A stretch of 64,000 nucleotides of DNA from Purpureocillium takamizusanense. Lineage: Eukaryota; Ascomycota; Sordariomycetes; Hypocreales; Ophiocordycipitaceae. Positions 11,183 to 20,618 of this stretch are shown piece after piece; position 1 is the stretch's first letter; every line of letters begins with the position of its first letter. A program made the position numbers and the translations under genes. Under the pieces are notes generated by a model. That model did not search any database, had not been told where the DNA came from, and worked only from the letters and a program-made list of their open reading frames with translations. The stretch lies in assembly GCF_022605165.1 (NCBI RefSeq), contig NC_063075.1, positions 1,054,001-1,118,000 on the forward strand, in the 5' to 3' direction.

Positions 11183-12602
11183 TTACCAAGATTTATTTTC
11201 GGAAGAATTTTTCACAAGAGCCTTTAGGCGGTCATCGCCCCCATACCGCTTCATTGCTACCTCTTTCCACTCATCCCACCCCTGTTCGATACCGAAGACC
11301 TGGAGGATGGCAGTTGCCAGCGGTAACGCGTGGGCCCATTTGGGCTCGAGCCCCAAGCCCCAGAAGAATCTTCTCACCTTCTCATCTTCCATCTGGATTG
11401 CTAGTTCCGCCCTCTTCTCGCGCAAAGCGTCGCTCAATGCAATGTCTTTGGCACTAAGAGAGACGTTGCCATCGCAAAGAGCTCTCATGTCGGCGGATAC
11501 GAGGGATAGCCCGAATGCCTCTCGTCGCGGAACGATGCGCGCCATCTGCCAGTCGATGATGCCGGTAATGTTGAGGTCTTTGTCAACCATCAAATGATCG
11601 CCCTTGTCGTCCACGTGTTTCAGAAAGAACATGTCCTCGGGGTCGGACAACTGGGTCGCATTGTCTTGGAGAAAACGATATACCAAGTAGGCTTCGATAG
11701 GAAACTGGGGGTAGAGCTGACCGTCCGCAATTAACGCCAGGTACTGCTCGGCCCAGGCGGTATAGTACGCTGCCGAAGTCTCGAATGGTCCGTAGGGCTC
11801 AAGACAGACGAACCTGTCGCTGGCCGTGGCAGAGACCGATGGTAGGTCGTCAGGAGACTCGACACATAGAGACCCCGCTTTAGTGAACGGATGCTTCTCT
11901 AATTCAGTAAAGATCTCGGCGAGACCCTTCCAAACTTTGGCGGTGTCTCCTTGACCGTCCCAAGGCTTGCCTGACAACTCCTCCATGAGAAGAAAACAAA
12001 CCCCAACACCACGGTCGGTACCTTGAGACGGGATGCCGAATGAAAAGGCCCGCGGTGCTGGTACTGCCGTAGTCTCCAGGAACTTCAGAGTTGCGTACTC
12101 GCTGCGGATCAGGTATTCGGCGAGTGACACGGGGAGCCCGACGGCAAAGCCAGAAACCCGCGGCACTCGCAGGAGCCAGGACGGGGTCCCATCGCCGAAG
12201 CGGATGCGGGCGTGGTAGTTGGCACACCCCGTGAGAGCCCCTAATCCAACGACCTTTGAAGGGTATTCGACGATGCAAGGTTTGCCATCGTTCAGGCTAG
12301 AAGCCAGTTCGCAGACCGCCTTGTCGTTGATCTGAGCACGAAGGCGACCGATTTCAGCGACAATGAGCGCGTTGTAGGCTGCATCATCCAGGTCCTTTAC
12401 GTGGAGCCCAGTTGGCAAGTGTTGCACTCAAGTGGTATATGTCAGGGTGACTCTTACTTACTCCGGTGCTACACGCGTGGAAATCCCGAGACATATGAAC
12501 CCCACAGAAGTATTTTGTGCAAATATCGCACCCGGCTCCAACTGAGCGCGCACTTGGTCTTCCACACTCGGGCACCGAGCATTGAAAGAACCTGCCCACC
12601 AT
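11183..12602 (-). CDS. AN1-like zinc finger plus aminoglycoside-phosphotransferase-like protein, copy 1
   Basis: 450-aa protein. Exon 1 12602-12462 (47 codons), 67-nt intron, exon 2 12394-11183; the splice is phase 0. Exon 1 encodes a compact Cys/His finger with C8-x4-C13-x11-C25-x2-C28-x4-C33-x2-H36-x5-H42-x-C44, which fits the AN1 pattern except for x4 in the first pair. Exon 2 encodes an APH/choline-kinase-like fold: the hinge-like LLMEELSGKPW, the catalytic loop HVDDKGDH (His about 307, Asp about 309) and the metal-binding Asp of GIIDW (about 328). The usual Asn of the HxDxxxxN loop is His. Similar loops occur in a large fungal APH-like family whose substrates are mostly unknown; drug resistance should not be inferred. 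No signal peptide. A paralogue with identical architecture lies at 49177-50621. Confidence 0.82.
12395..12461 (-). other. Intron separating zinc finger and kinase exons (copy 1)
   Basis: GTAAGT donor, CTGAC branch-like site, AAAG acceptor, phase 0. It sits at the same protein position as the 62-nt intron of copy 2. Confidence 0.75.
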
Positions 12603-12988
12603 TGATATGATTCGCGATGGGGAACGACAATGATGTTTGATGTGAAAAGGTGTTGAGATGTGGAATAAGAGGAGAGTACAGGGCTAATGAGCTCGGCATA
12701 CATGTTTGGAGGGACGATGTGCCAGAGGCTCAGTGTGGACGGTTAAATGCGTGAAACGTGGCCCACCAATGCCTGGTCGAATGACGTGGGCCGTGCATGT
12801 AAGAACCATACACGGGGATCGGGAATGACGAGCCGAAGAGAACTGCTTCGTCAGGGCGCGTGTCGCCGTGATCGTCTGCTCGGATGACGACGACGAGGTG
12901 GTGGCCAACTTCCTTCCTTCCTTTCTTTCATTATACGCCAGACGATCACGTATGATGATGATGGTGTTGGGCAGAAGCAGCAGCAAGG
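12603..12988. other. Intergenic, AN1-APH promoter and phosphoesterase 3' UTR
   Basis: 386 bp between two minus-strand genes; the 5' side of copy 1 and the 3' end of the metallophosphoesterase. No further feature seen. Confidence 0.5.
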
Positions 12989-14104
12989 TTAGGGCAAAAC
13001 GACGGTAGCGCCCGCTGACCGGTCGGCCTCTTCCCACCCGGGCAAGGCCACATCCACGACGATGGGCTTGTAGAACTCCTTGCCCCCGACGTGCGGGTAC
13101 CTGCTCTTCATGATGGCTGCGTTGACGATGCATGTCTCCCGCCGGCTCCATCGACCCAGAGCCTCCTCCACGCTGACACCCGATTCCCGCTGCCCCTCCT
13201 CGCCCGAGGCGATACGCGACCCGTCGTTGTCGAGGGCTGGCGCGCGTCTCCCCGTGAGGTCCACCAAGCTCATCTTGTTGTTCCCCTCGGCGGGATCCCT
13301 CCACGGAACCGTCTGTCTCTCCGCGAACGCGCCGCCCAGATCCCACGTCACTCGCTCCGCGCCCCGGCCGTCGTGAATGTGTCCACAGACGGCGAGCCGA
13401 GGGCGCACGCGCCAAAGCGCCCTCCGCAACGCCTCGCAGCCGCCCACCGTCCGTCCCTCCGCTGGTGTCTCGTCGCGGTGGCCCCGCGGCGGCGTGTGCG
13501 TGACCACCACATCCGCGTCTAGCGGCACCTCGTCCCATAGCGTCTTCGCGGCAGCAGGCGTCTCAGCGTCGTAGTAAAAAGCCCAGAGGCCGTGACGCGG
13601 CGCATGCGGCGAGCCAAACACCTTGAACGTGGTGCGCGGGCCGCTCGGCGACGCGAGCCTCACGGTCGCAGAGCTGTGTGAAAGATACGTGATGGACGGT
13701 GAGGACGTCAGGAGGGAGAGGCACAAGTCCGGAGACTGCGGATCCTGATTATGGAATGAACGACCGTGCTGCGAGTAAAACTCCCTGTCGAGCGTAATGT
13801 CGTGGTTGCCTGCGCTATTCAGCCGTGCCCTGGATTGCCTCATTTGAGTGCGGTCAAGACAAGACATACCGGCAACGACAATCTTGGCCTCAAAGTCGGC
13901 TGCTTCGAGCCACCGAACCGCTTTGGAAAGCTGGCTTCCGTCAGCACGGTGCTTTGCGGTACGTATTGCCCGCCTCACCTCTGAGTAGCTCCCCTTGTTG
14001 GTAATATCGCCGGCGTGGATGAGCACGTCGCCTTTTGGCAGGCTCACCGCGTAGTTGTGCGTGTCGGAGACGCACACGAACCTCGTCCTCCTTGTCAGCG
14101 CCAT
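12989..14104 (-). CDS. Calcineurin-like metallophosphoesterase (MPPED-like)
   Basis: 335-aa protein from exons 14104-13979, 13930-13870 and 13809-12989, starting at ATG 14104. All metal-ligand motifs of the metallophos superfamily are present in order: D-x-H in CVSDTHN, GD in IHAGDITNKG, GNHD (restored only by removing the second intron), an H in VVVTHTPP and GH-x-H in CGHIHDG. The short size and motif layout match the MPPED1/2-like (239AB) branch found across fungi. These enzymes hydrolyse phosphomono- or diesters with two metal ions; the physiological substrate is unknown. The two introns are 48 and 60 nt, multiples of three without stops, so unspliced mRNA stays in frame but breaks the GNHD motif. 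No signal peptide. Confidence 0.87.
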   Translation of the reverse strand: MALTRRTRFVCVSDTHNYAVSLPKGDVLIHAGDITNKGSYSEVRRAIRTAKHRADGSQLSKAVRWLEAADFEAKIVVAGMSCLDRTQMRQSRARLNSAGNHDITLDREFYSQHGRSFHNQDPQSPDLCLSLLTSSPSITYLSHSSATVRLASPSGPRTTFKVFGSPHAPRHGLWAFYYDAETPAAAKTLWDEVPLDADVVVTHTPPRGHRDETPAEGRTVGGCEALRRALWRVRPRLAVCGHIHDGRGAERVTWDLGGAFAERQTVPWRDPAEGNNKMSLVDLTGRRAPALDNDGSRIASGEEGQRESGVSVEEALGRWSRRETCIVNAAIMKSRYPHVGGKEFYKPIVVDVALPGWEEADRSAGATVVLP

Positions 14105-14345
14105 TTCTGTCGAAGCCTCTTTCCACGGCTGTTGCACAGGATATGCGTGTCTCAGACAGCGGAGCGGGGTCGTCGTGAAGTTGTAGACCGCTCCGCTGCT
14201 GCTGCGGAGTGCTCGTTGCTTGTGTGGACTGGATGGCTGACTGGATTTTGCGAATGGCTTTCATGAGTTTGGCGACGCTGGGGGGTGGAGGGGGGAGGGG
14301 AGGTCGCCAGACTGCAGTAAAGTGGAACCGCCGCTTGTTTTCCCG
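14105..14345. other. Short intergenic spacer
   Basis: Phosphoesterase promoter side and 3' UTR of the F-box-like gene; nothing else seen. Confidence 0.5.
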
Positions 14346-15458
14346 CTACATGTATGTATCATGCTGTTCAGGCTCATGAGCGCCGTGCGCTAAGAACATG
14401 GCTTCCCACAATGCCAGATCCTTGATGAACTGCGAATACTGCTCGCACCCGGTCTCGTCCCACAGTCCCAGCTGCTGCCTCCTCCGCCTTGCCCGGTTAA
14501 TAACTTGCGTCATCTCCAAACCGCTGTCCGGATCCGTGGCCGCGTTATGGAGGTGGTTTTCCGCGTAGTACTGGAGGAGCATCTTGGTGATGCTGAATGT
14601 GCTGCCGCCCGATACTGTAATCGACCCTATATTGGCGAAGAGGGCTTGGCGGTAGGGGGTGTAGTCGTCCTCTTCAGGGTCGCTGAGGATGACAAAAGCG
14701 TCGTTGAACCTCATGGCGGGCTGGTGCTCCTCCTGGAAGTACTCGTCCGTCATGAAGCGTCGACGTTGCTGCAGGGTGAGTGGGTGCACAGAGAAGCCGA
14801 GCAGTGTCGCGGACCGCGGGAACTCGAGATCGATCCGGTTGATGACGTAGGGCGCAATGTCTGAGAAACCGTCGTCAACGCCCTCATCCGACACGTCAGA
14901 CCAGTCGTCACCGGCGCCGGACTGTATCGTGGTCTCGTCGACGGGCTCCAAGTCGTTGCGCTTCCACATGCCGAGGATGTACACGGTGAAGAGGACGATG
15001 AGGTTCCAATAGGTCAGCTCGTCGTCTTCGTCGATGCACTCCTCCCACTCGCGGGAAAACTTTTCAGGTTTATCAAAGAGGCGCACCCGCACGCGCAGGA
15101 GCTCGATGCGCGTGGGCATGGCGGGAAAGGCGAGCCACGTGGGGAAAATGCCGACCTGATCGACCAGCATGACGTCGAGCTGGTAAGGCAGCTTGTCGGG
15201 CCCTATAAGCTCCAACAGCTGCTGTGTCTCGGAGCGCAGCTGACGGCAGGTGGCAAGCAAGGCATCCTTGGGAAACCTCAGGGGCCCATCCTCGATGTAG
15301 ATGCTCGTAATGTCCGGCAAGGTCTCGTCGATGTGGTTGGGGAGGGGGACCCTGTTGCCGCACTCGGCGATGGACGTGGGCGCGGGGCGCGCGGAGACAA
15401 TGACCTCGCGGAGGATTTGCTCGCGAATCTCTCGCGGCAGCTCGAGGAGCCGCGCCAT
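14346..15458 (-). CDS. F-box-like (2EXR-type) hypothetical protein
   Basis: Intronless 370-aa protein starting at ATG 15458. The N-terminus ELPREIREQILREVI followed by LLATCRQLRSET is the pattern seen in large fungal families annotated as F-box-like or 2EXR proteins, in which a helical N-terminus recruits partners; substrate-adaptor function is inferred only from that resemblance. The middle holds an acidic stretch (DDWSDVSDEGVDDG, about residue 190). The C-terminal half is mixed alpha/beta without recognisable repeats. No signal peptide, membrane segment or catalytic motif. Function unknown. Confidence 0.65.
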   Translation of the reverse strand: MARLLELPREIREQILREVIVSARPAPTSIAECGNRVPLPNHIDETLPDITSIYIEDGPLRFPKDALLATCRQLRSETQQLLELIGPDKLPYQLDVMLVDQVGIFPTWLAFPAMPTRIELLRVRVRLFDKPEKFSREWEECIDEDDELTYWNLIVLFTVYILGMWKRNDLEPVDETTIQSGAGDDWSDVSDEGVDDGFSDIAPYVINRIDLEFPRSATLLGFSVHPLTLQQRRRFMTDEYFQEEHQPAMRFNDAFVILSDPEEDDYTPYRQALFANIGSITVSGGSTFSITKMLLQYYAENHLHNAATDPDSGLEMTQVINRARRRRQQLGLWDETGCEQYSQFIKDLALWEAMFLAHGAHEPEQHDTYM

Positions 15459-17955
15459 CGGCGGGTGCCGTCACAACTCGGCGCAGAGGACTCGCTGGCG
15501 GTGGCTTGCGGAGACTCAGTCAGGCGGGGTGTCGCGCGTGCAGTCTGTGATGACGGTATGAACGATGCGAGAGCGTGAGGCGACCAAACGGCTGAGATCA
15601 AGATGACGGGCCGGTGCGGCGGTTCCTCGCTTGTAGTGAGTTGCGCAAGTGCTGGGTGAGGCTTATCAATACTTTGAATGTGGTGACCAGATGGAAATGA
15701 GGGACGGCGGGATGGACACTGGCGATCTTTTTTTTCTTTCTCCAGTCCATACCTAGTAGCAAGTTACGATTTGTGAACTGCGCGGGCCAGCGCCCCGCAT
15801 TGCCGATGCAGGGTCCATTAGCAGGTACAGCCTGCCTGCGCGTACCCGTTGGTGCTGGTTGCACGCAGGGTGCGCCATCCACTGCTGGCCGTCCTAGCGG
15901 CAGCCACAGAGGGGCACATATATGCATTTCTTCCCCTGCCATACAGAATGCGGACGACCGCTCGGACGGCAGTGCATGCGACGCCGGCCAATGTGCCGAG
16001 TCCGGACGTGGTAGACGAGATGAGACGATGACCTCCATCCTGAAGCGAAGCCGTCCTCTAAGCCGAGGAGCGCCAGGGATGCCATTGGTCGTGGTGGCCT
16101 GTGTTGGCAGGCCCCTGTTTGCGAGACCATCAACCTCTCACGAATCTCTGACAACGAAGAAGACACGCCGGTGCATGAACGACTTGCTTTGGGCGAAGCA
16201 CACCGTGTCGACGCGTTTTGGTGTCGGTGGCGAAGGCTGAGACCCCTGGCAGGCCCACGGACGGCACCACCAGGTACCTTACCTTAGGACCTTGGTACGT
16301 TGCACGGAGTGTGAAATGTAGTACGTCCCAGAACGCGTAGTAAGACTGTGACATCCCGTCGTGACCTGGGCTCATTAGACCGGGGGGCACTTTGATGAAG
16401 GCTCCTCAGCACTTGCTCGAGTAGGAGGCCCATGTTGGCGGCCCGTTCACCCGGGGCTAACCCGTGCCAGCCAGTGGATTACCATTCATAGGTAGGCCAC
16501 GAACGGTAGTGCTGAAGCGGTCTGTCTCGAATGGAAACTTTCCTTTGCTTCCATGCCACCTCTCTCTCCTCCAGGGAAAGTGAAGTTGTCATGACACGGC
16601 GGTCCTGGGCCGAATGCGACAGGCGGCATCCACCTACCACCTATCTTACCTGCCTTGATACCAACTATAACTCAATAACCTAGAACCTGAGTGGAAGGAC
16701 CTCAAACTGCCCACTGCAGGTGGTGCATGTGCCGTGTTAGCAGACAAGATAGGCAGGTACACGCCTCGTAGTGACCTGAGGTGGTAGCGCTCATAATGTC
16801 TGGTGCACTTGGACTGAGGTGACGCTTGGGTTGGGACTCGGGACTTATTAGATACGTAGGTACATCGACAACGCACCCACCAACGGCAATTCCTTCTTTT
16901 GCTTCCGTGTTCTCGCGTTCTGCAATACACGACTCGCTCATCCCTCGCCTGGAGAAGCAAACACCCAGAATATGACTGGCACGGCGATTCAGACTCTCAT
17001 CACACACTCTGCACGCTGAACACACAGACACCGCCTGAACTCAATATTGCTTGAGGGTCTGCTAGTACCCTAGCATGCCCAGCTGGGCGCTCTAGGGCTG
17101 CCGGGGGTGCCTGCCCCCCGTCCCCAGTCCCAGCTGGAGGAGTTCCATGAGCCCTCGCCCTCGAGCCCCACCGCGCTCATTACAGGGCTCCATCATAGCG
17201 CTCGACCCACCACTGTCGAGGTCCGGCCCGGACTCCTTCAGCACCAACCACGGCGCTGGACTGGGGGTCGCCCTAACTACTAGGTACCTACCCAAGGCGA
17301 TGCATCCAGAAGCCCTCCAGTCCAGCCCCCTCAAAATACCACCACCCTTCTGGCCGCTTACCTGTACCTCAGGTAGCTCCATCCAGCTGTGCGCGCGGTG
17401 GCAGTCCTGTCGAGCTCTTTCGCCCCGTCTCCTCGCCTCCCATCTCCCACCTCAATCATTCAATCCTCCTCCTCATTCCGCGCCGGCGTCCCTATCTGCG
17501 TCCCCGAGAGCCCGGTCGGCCCTCAGCTGCCGACTTACCAATTCGCTCGTTTTTCCCACCGCGGATGGTCGGCCAAGCTGACATTGGCGCCTCCGGCCAC
17601 CCACGAAATTGCGCTTCCTTTTCGAGACGCCCCTGGTGGCTGGTAGCTCCTGTTTCCACGGACCGACCGACGCCTCTCCGAAAGGCTTCCTCCACCAACC
17701 CCGACACGACATTGACACTCGCTGAATACCTTTTCCCATTTGATCAGCGCTGCTGCGGCAGGCGATACGCCAACGTCGACCTGCGTCTGCAAGGATCGAA
17801 CCACACGACTCCGAACCCCGCCGAATTGTGGATGAACCGTTGAGCCTCCCTCCCCGGTCTACCTGCGGCTCCTCCGTGATCCCCTCACCTCGACGACCTG
17901 CCCGCCCGCGAGCCTCGTGCCGAATAAGGGGCATCTGCCCCGTCACAGACCGTTC
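15459..17955. other. Intergenic and likely 5' leader of TeaR
   Basis: 2.5 kb between divergent genes. No supported ORF. It contains several clusters of AGGTA/TACCT motifs (near 16270, 16630, 17280 and 17365). The last few hundred bases, C-rich and CT-rich, look like a promoter and leader for the plus-strand TeaR gene. Confidence 0.5.
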
Positions 17956-19650
17956 ATGGCTGCCGTTTCGTCTGCCACGGGCACCACGGCCCTGACGCCC
18001 CCGAGTAGCAGCCACGGGGAAGAGGCAGCGTGGGAATATGCTGGAACCCAGTTCGAGGTGAGTTTGTTCGCCGTTCGTTTGCCAAACGCGTGGCGCCAAT
18101 GCCGCAGATGGCCCTTGCGTGACCGGCACCCGCTGACCGCATTCGTTATCGCTCTGCAGAATGCAGCCCACGAAAAGAATGTCGGTGCTGCACGCCTTGA
18201 CCAATCTTCCCACCGAAACCCTTTGGGCCCGCAGAATGGCAATGCCTTCCCCCCGTCTCACCATCAGTCGGAAACCTCTGTCAGCGGTCTCGACGCGGGC
18301 ACCCGCAAGATGCACTCGTTGGACAACCTGAGTGCCGCTCGCTGGGACAATCCCGCCGAGGAACGCGTTCTGTCGCCGCCTCTAGCAATCGAGTCCAAGC
18401 CACGTCACGGCTCGTCGGATTGGCATACACCCAGCGGCGATGACCGGAAACGGCCGCTGCATCAGGCCCTCGGCCCCGAAGCGCGTGACCACGACGACTC
18501 CAAGTGGATTCACCGAGACAAGTTGGCAAAGATTGAGAGCGAGGAGCTACAGGCGGCCGGCATCTTCGTCCCACGAACCCGACCTCACAGCAAACAGCGC
18601 CGGGAGCGCAGCCAGAGCCGCCTCACGCGCGGCACCGAGTCCGTTGATATGGACAGCCGGCCTCGCAAGGACTCGGCCACGCTGGAGCAGCTGCTTACGT
18701 CGGAGCCGTCCACGTCGCATTGGGACCTGCGCACGCCCGAGGAGATCGCGGAGGCTGAGGCCAATGCCTATTTCACCGCCAATGGCGGCAAGGGGGGATC
18801 ACGCATCCCCGTGGCCAAGACCAGCCCCGCCCCGATACCCGTGGACTACCTTGAGCGCGGTTCCCCCGCTGTGCGAAGGCCGGCTGAGTCCATAGACGGC
18901 GACGCCATCTCGTACCCGAAACCTCGATCTCGCAGCGCCAGCCTCTCCGCGAGCGTGTCCATCAGCGATCAGGCGAGTACGGGCCCCGGGCTCAAGGTCG
19001 CGAAGCGCTCCGCGACGGATACGTCGCCCAAGAAGAGCGCATCTCGCAGACCGTCCGCTGCGTCCAAGGCCAGCGCGAGCGCCGGCCGCCCCAAGACGCG
19101 TTCCGGGCCGAACAGGGACGGCTCGAGTACCAGGCCTCCCACGCGCGGGGAGGGCTCTGCGGCCGGCAAGCAACCCGAGGGCGACCCTCCTTGGATGCTC
19201 AACTCGTACAAGCCCGACCCCCGGCTGCCCCCGGACCAGCAGCTACTCCCCACCGTGGCCAGGCGCCTCCAGCAGGAGAGGTGGGAGAAGGAGGGCAAGT
19301 TTGGCGACGTGTACGACAAGGATTTTCGGCCGCTCAACGACAACGAATTTCAGAAGCCACCAGAGCCTGACGCCAGCGGCGCTCCACGGACAGAAGAGGA
19401 GCAGGGCCCGCAGGCAGACGAGTGGCCGCTCAAGCCCGGCGTGGCCAAGAGCCCGACGCTGCGGCAGGGCTCATACTCGACAATGCCAAAGATCTCCGAC
19501 AAGCCACTCCCCGTTAGCCCGATAGCGAGCCCGCGGGCCACCACCGCCCCCGCCGCGCCGACTCCTCAGGACAAAGAGCAAGAGCCGCCCTTGGCGGTTG
19601 AGGACCCCGACGAAAAGAAGGGCGGCTGCGGGTGCTGCGTCGTGATGTGA
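17956..19650 (+). CDS. teaR: Prenylated TeaA receptor (TeaR/Mod5-like polarity factor)
   Basis: 530-aa protein; exon 1 17956-18057, intron 18058-18159 (GTGAGT donor, GCTGAC branch, CTGCAG acceptor), exon 2 18160-19650. The C-terminus GGCGCCVVM is a CAAX box (CVVM) preceded by cysteines suited to palmitoylation, as in A. nidulans TeaR and S. pombe Mod5, which anchor the kelch protein TeaA/Tea1 at growing tips. Other conserved stretches are WDLRTPEEIAEAEANAYF and PPWMLNSYKPDPRLPPD with GDVYDKDFRPL; the rest is Ser/Pro/Arg-rich and probably disordered. Expected role: membrane marker linking microtubule ends to hyphal tip polarity. The intron is 102 nt with no stop, so the frame is open through it. 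ATG 17956 chosen; upstream in-frame codons are non-ATG. Confidence 0.85.
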   Translation: MAAVSSATGTTALTPPSSSHGEEAAWEYAGTQFEVSLFAVRLPNAWRQCRRWPLRDRHPLTAFVIALQNAAHEKNVGAARLDQSSHRNPLGPQNGNAFPPSHHQSETSVSGLDAGTRKMHSLDNLSAARWDNPAEERVLSPPLAIESKPRHGSSDWHTPSGDDRKRPLHQALGPEARDHDDSKWIHRDKLAKIESEELQAAGIFVPRTRPHSKQRRERSQSRLTRGTESVDMDSRPRKDSATLEQLLTSEPSTSHWDLRTPEEIAEAEANAYFTANGGKGGSRIPVAKTSPAPIPVDYLERGSPAVRRPAESIDGDAISYPKPRSRSASLSASVSISDQASTGPGLKVAKRSATDTSPKKSASRRPSAASKASASAGRPKTRSGPNRDGSSTRPPTRGEGSAAGKQPEGDPPWMLNSYKPDPRLPPDQQLLPTVARRLQQERWEKEGKFGDVYDKDFRPLNDNEFQKPPEPDASGAPRTEEEQGPQADEWPLKPGVAKSPTLRQGSYSTMPKISDKPLPVSPIASPRATTAPAAPTPQDKEQEPPLAVEDPDEKKGGCGCCVVM

Positions 19651-20618
19651 GCCCCCGTCGGGCACAGCACCGTCAGGCGGACGCCAAAACGACCACACGA
19701 ATCGCAATATTGAACGAAGCTCGACGGACTCTCGAATCACCACCACCTTGACGACGTTACGACTTTCGACAAACCTGATTTTAGCCATCGCCCTGCCTTA
19801 TCTCTGCCGTCATCTCAGCCAAACTGTCACTTAGCGACCATTGCCGCTCTTATTTCCTTTGTCTCTTTTTTTCTCTGCTCGTCGACAACCGCCGCTTAAC
19901 TCGCGTCAGGAGTCTGGGCGTGCCGCACCCGAACAACAACTCGATCCCACCCACTAGATTTCCAGCCGGTCCAGGATATCGGGAGAACATCACCAATTGT
20001 CCATCTTGGCTCAGGCCACGCCCTCGTGGGCGCCGTTTTTGTATGCGTTGTAATTCTGCGAAAAGTCGACTTTCGTTTCCACAGCAGTCGCCTTTCTCCC
20101 CACCTTCTGCCCGGCCCTTGCGCGTCCGGCAGTCAGATTGGTTTTGTCAGCAATTTGAGAGAGAACCGCTTCGTGCCGCGTGGAGAAGCGTCCCGACCCG
20201 GTGCCGGTGGATGGAGCAGCCGTCATGGGCAGCCATGGGAGCCACGGATGGGCCGGGACTTGACATAGATACCCCTTAGCGAGGACGGACGGAGCTGAGG
20301 TAGCTACAATACGAGGATTCAGTGTGACTTGTGTGTTTTGGCCTTTGTGACGCCGGTGGCGACTGTTGCGTCTTGAAAGGCATGTGGGAGCTGGCGCCGC
20401 ATCGTACGGGGCTTGGTTGACCGGAACACTAGAACACGAGGTATATTTGTCAGGGGTGCGACTGCTCGCATAAAAACGTGTTTGATGGCATCACGGTCGC
20501 GAGTAAGTCACCGACTGATGCCCCTCTTCGCTCGAGCCGCGTTGACAAAAATTCTTTTAGCAGTACATCTACCCGGATGAAGAGCCTCGTCTGAGCGGCG
20601 CTCTCGGCGTCCACCTCG
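19651..20618. other. Convergent intergenic region TeaR / GAD
   Basis: About 970 bp of 3' flanks. No ORF or repeat I can support. Confidence 0.5.

Noticed and set aside
17473..18315. 280-codon minus-strand open frame
   Set aside because: Antisense to the TeaR leader and 5' coding part; no motif.
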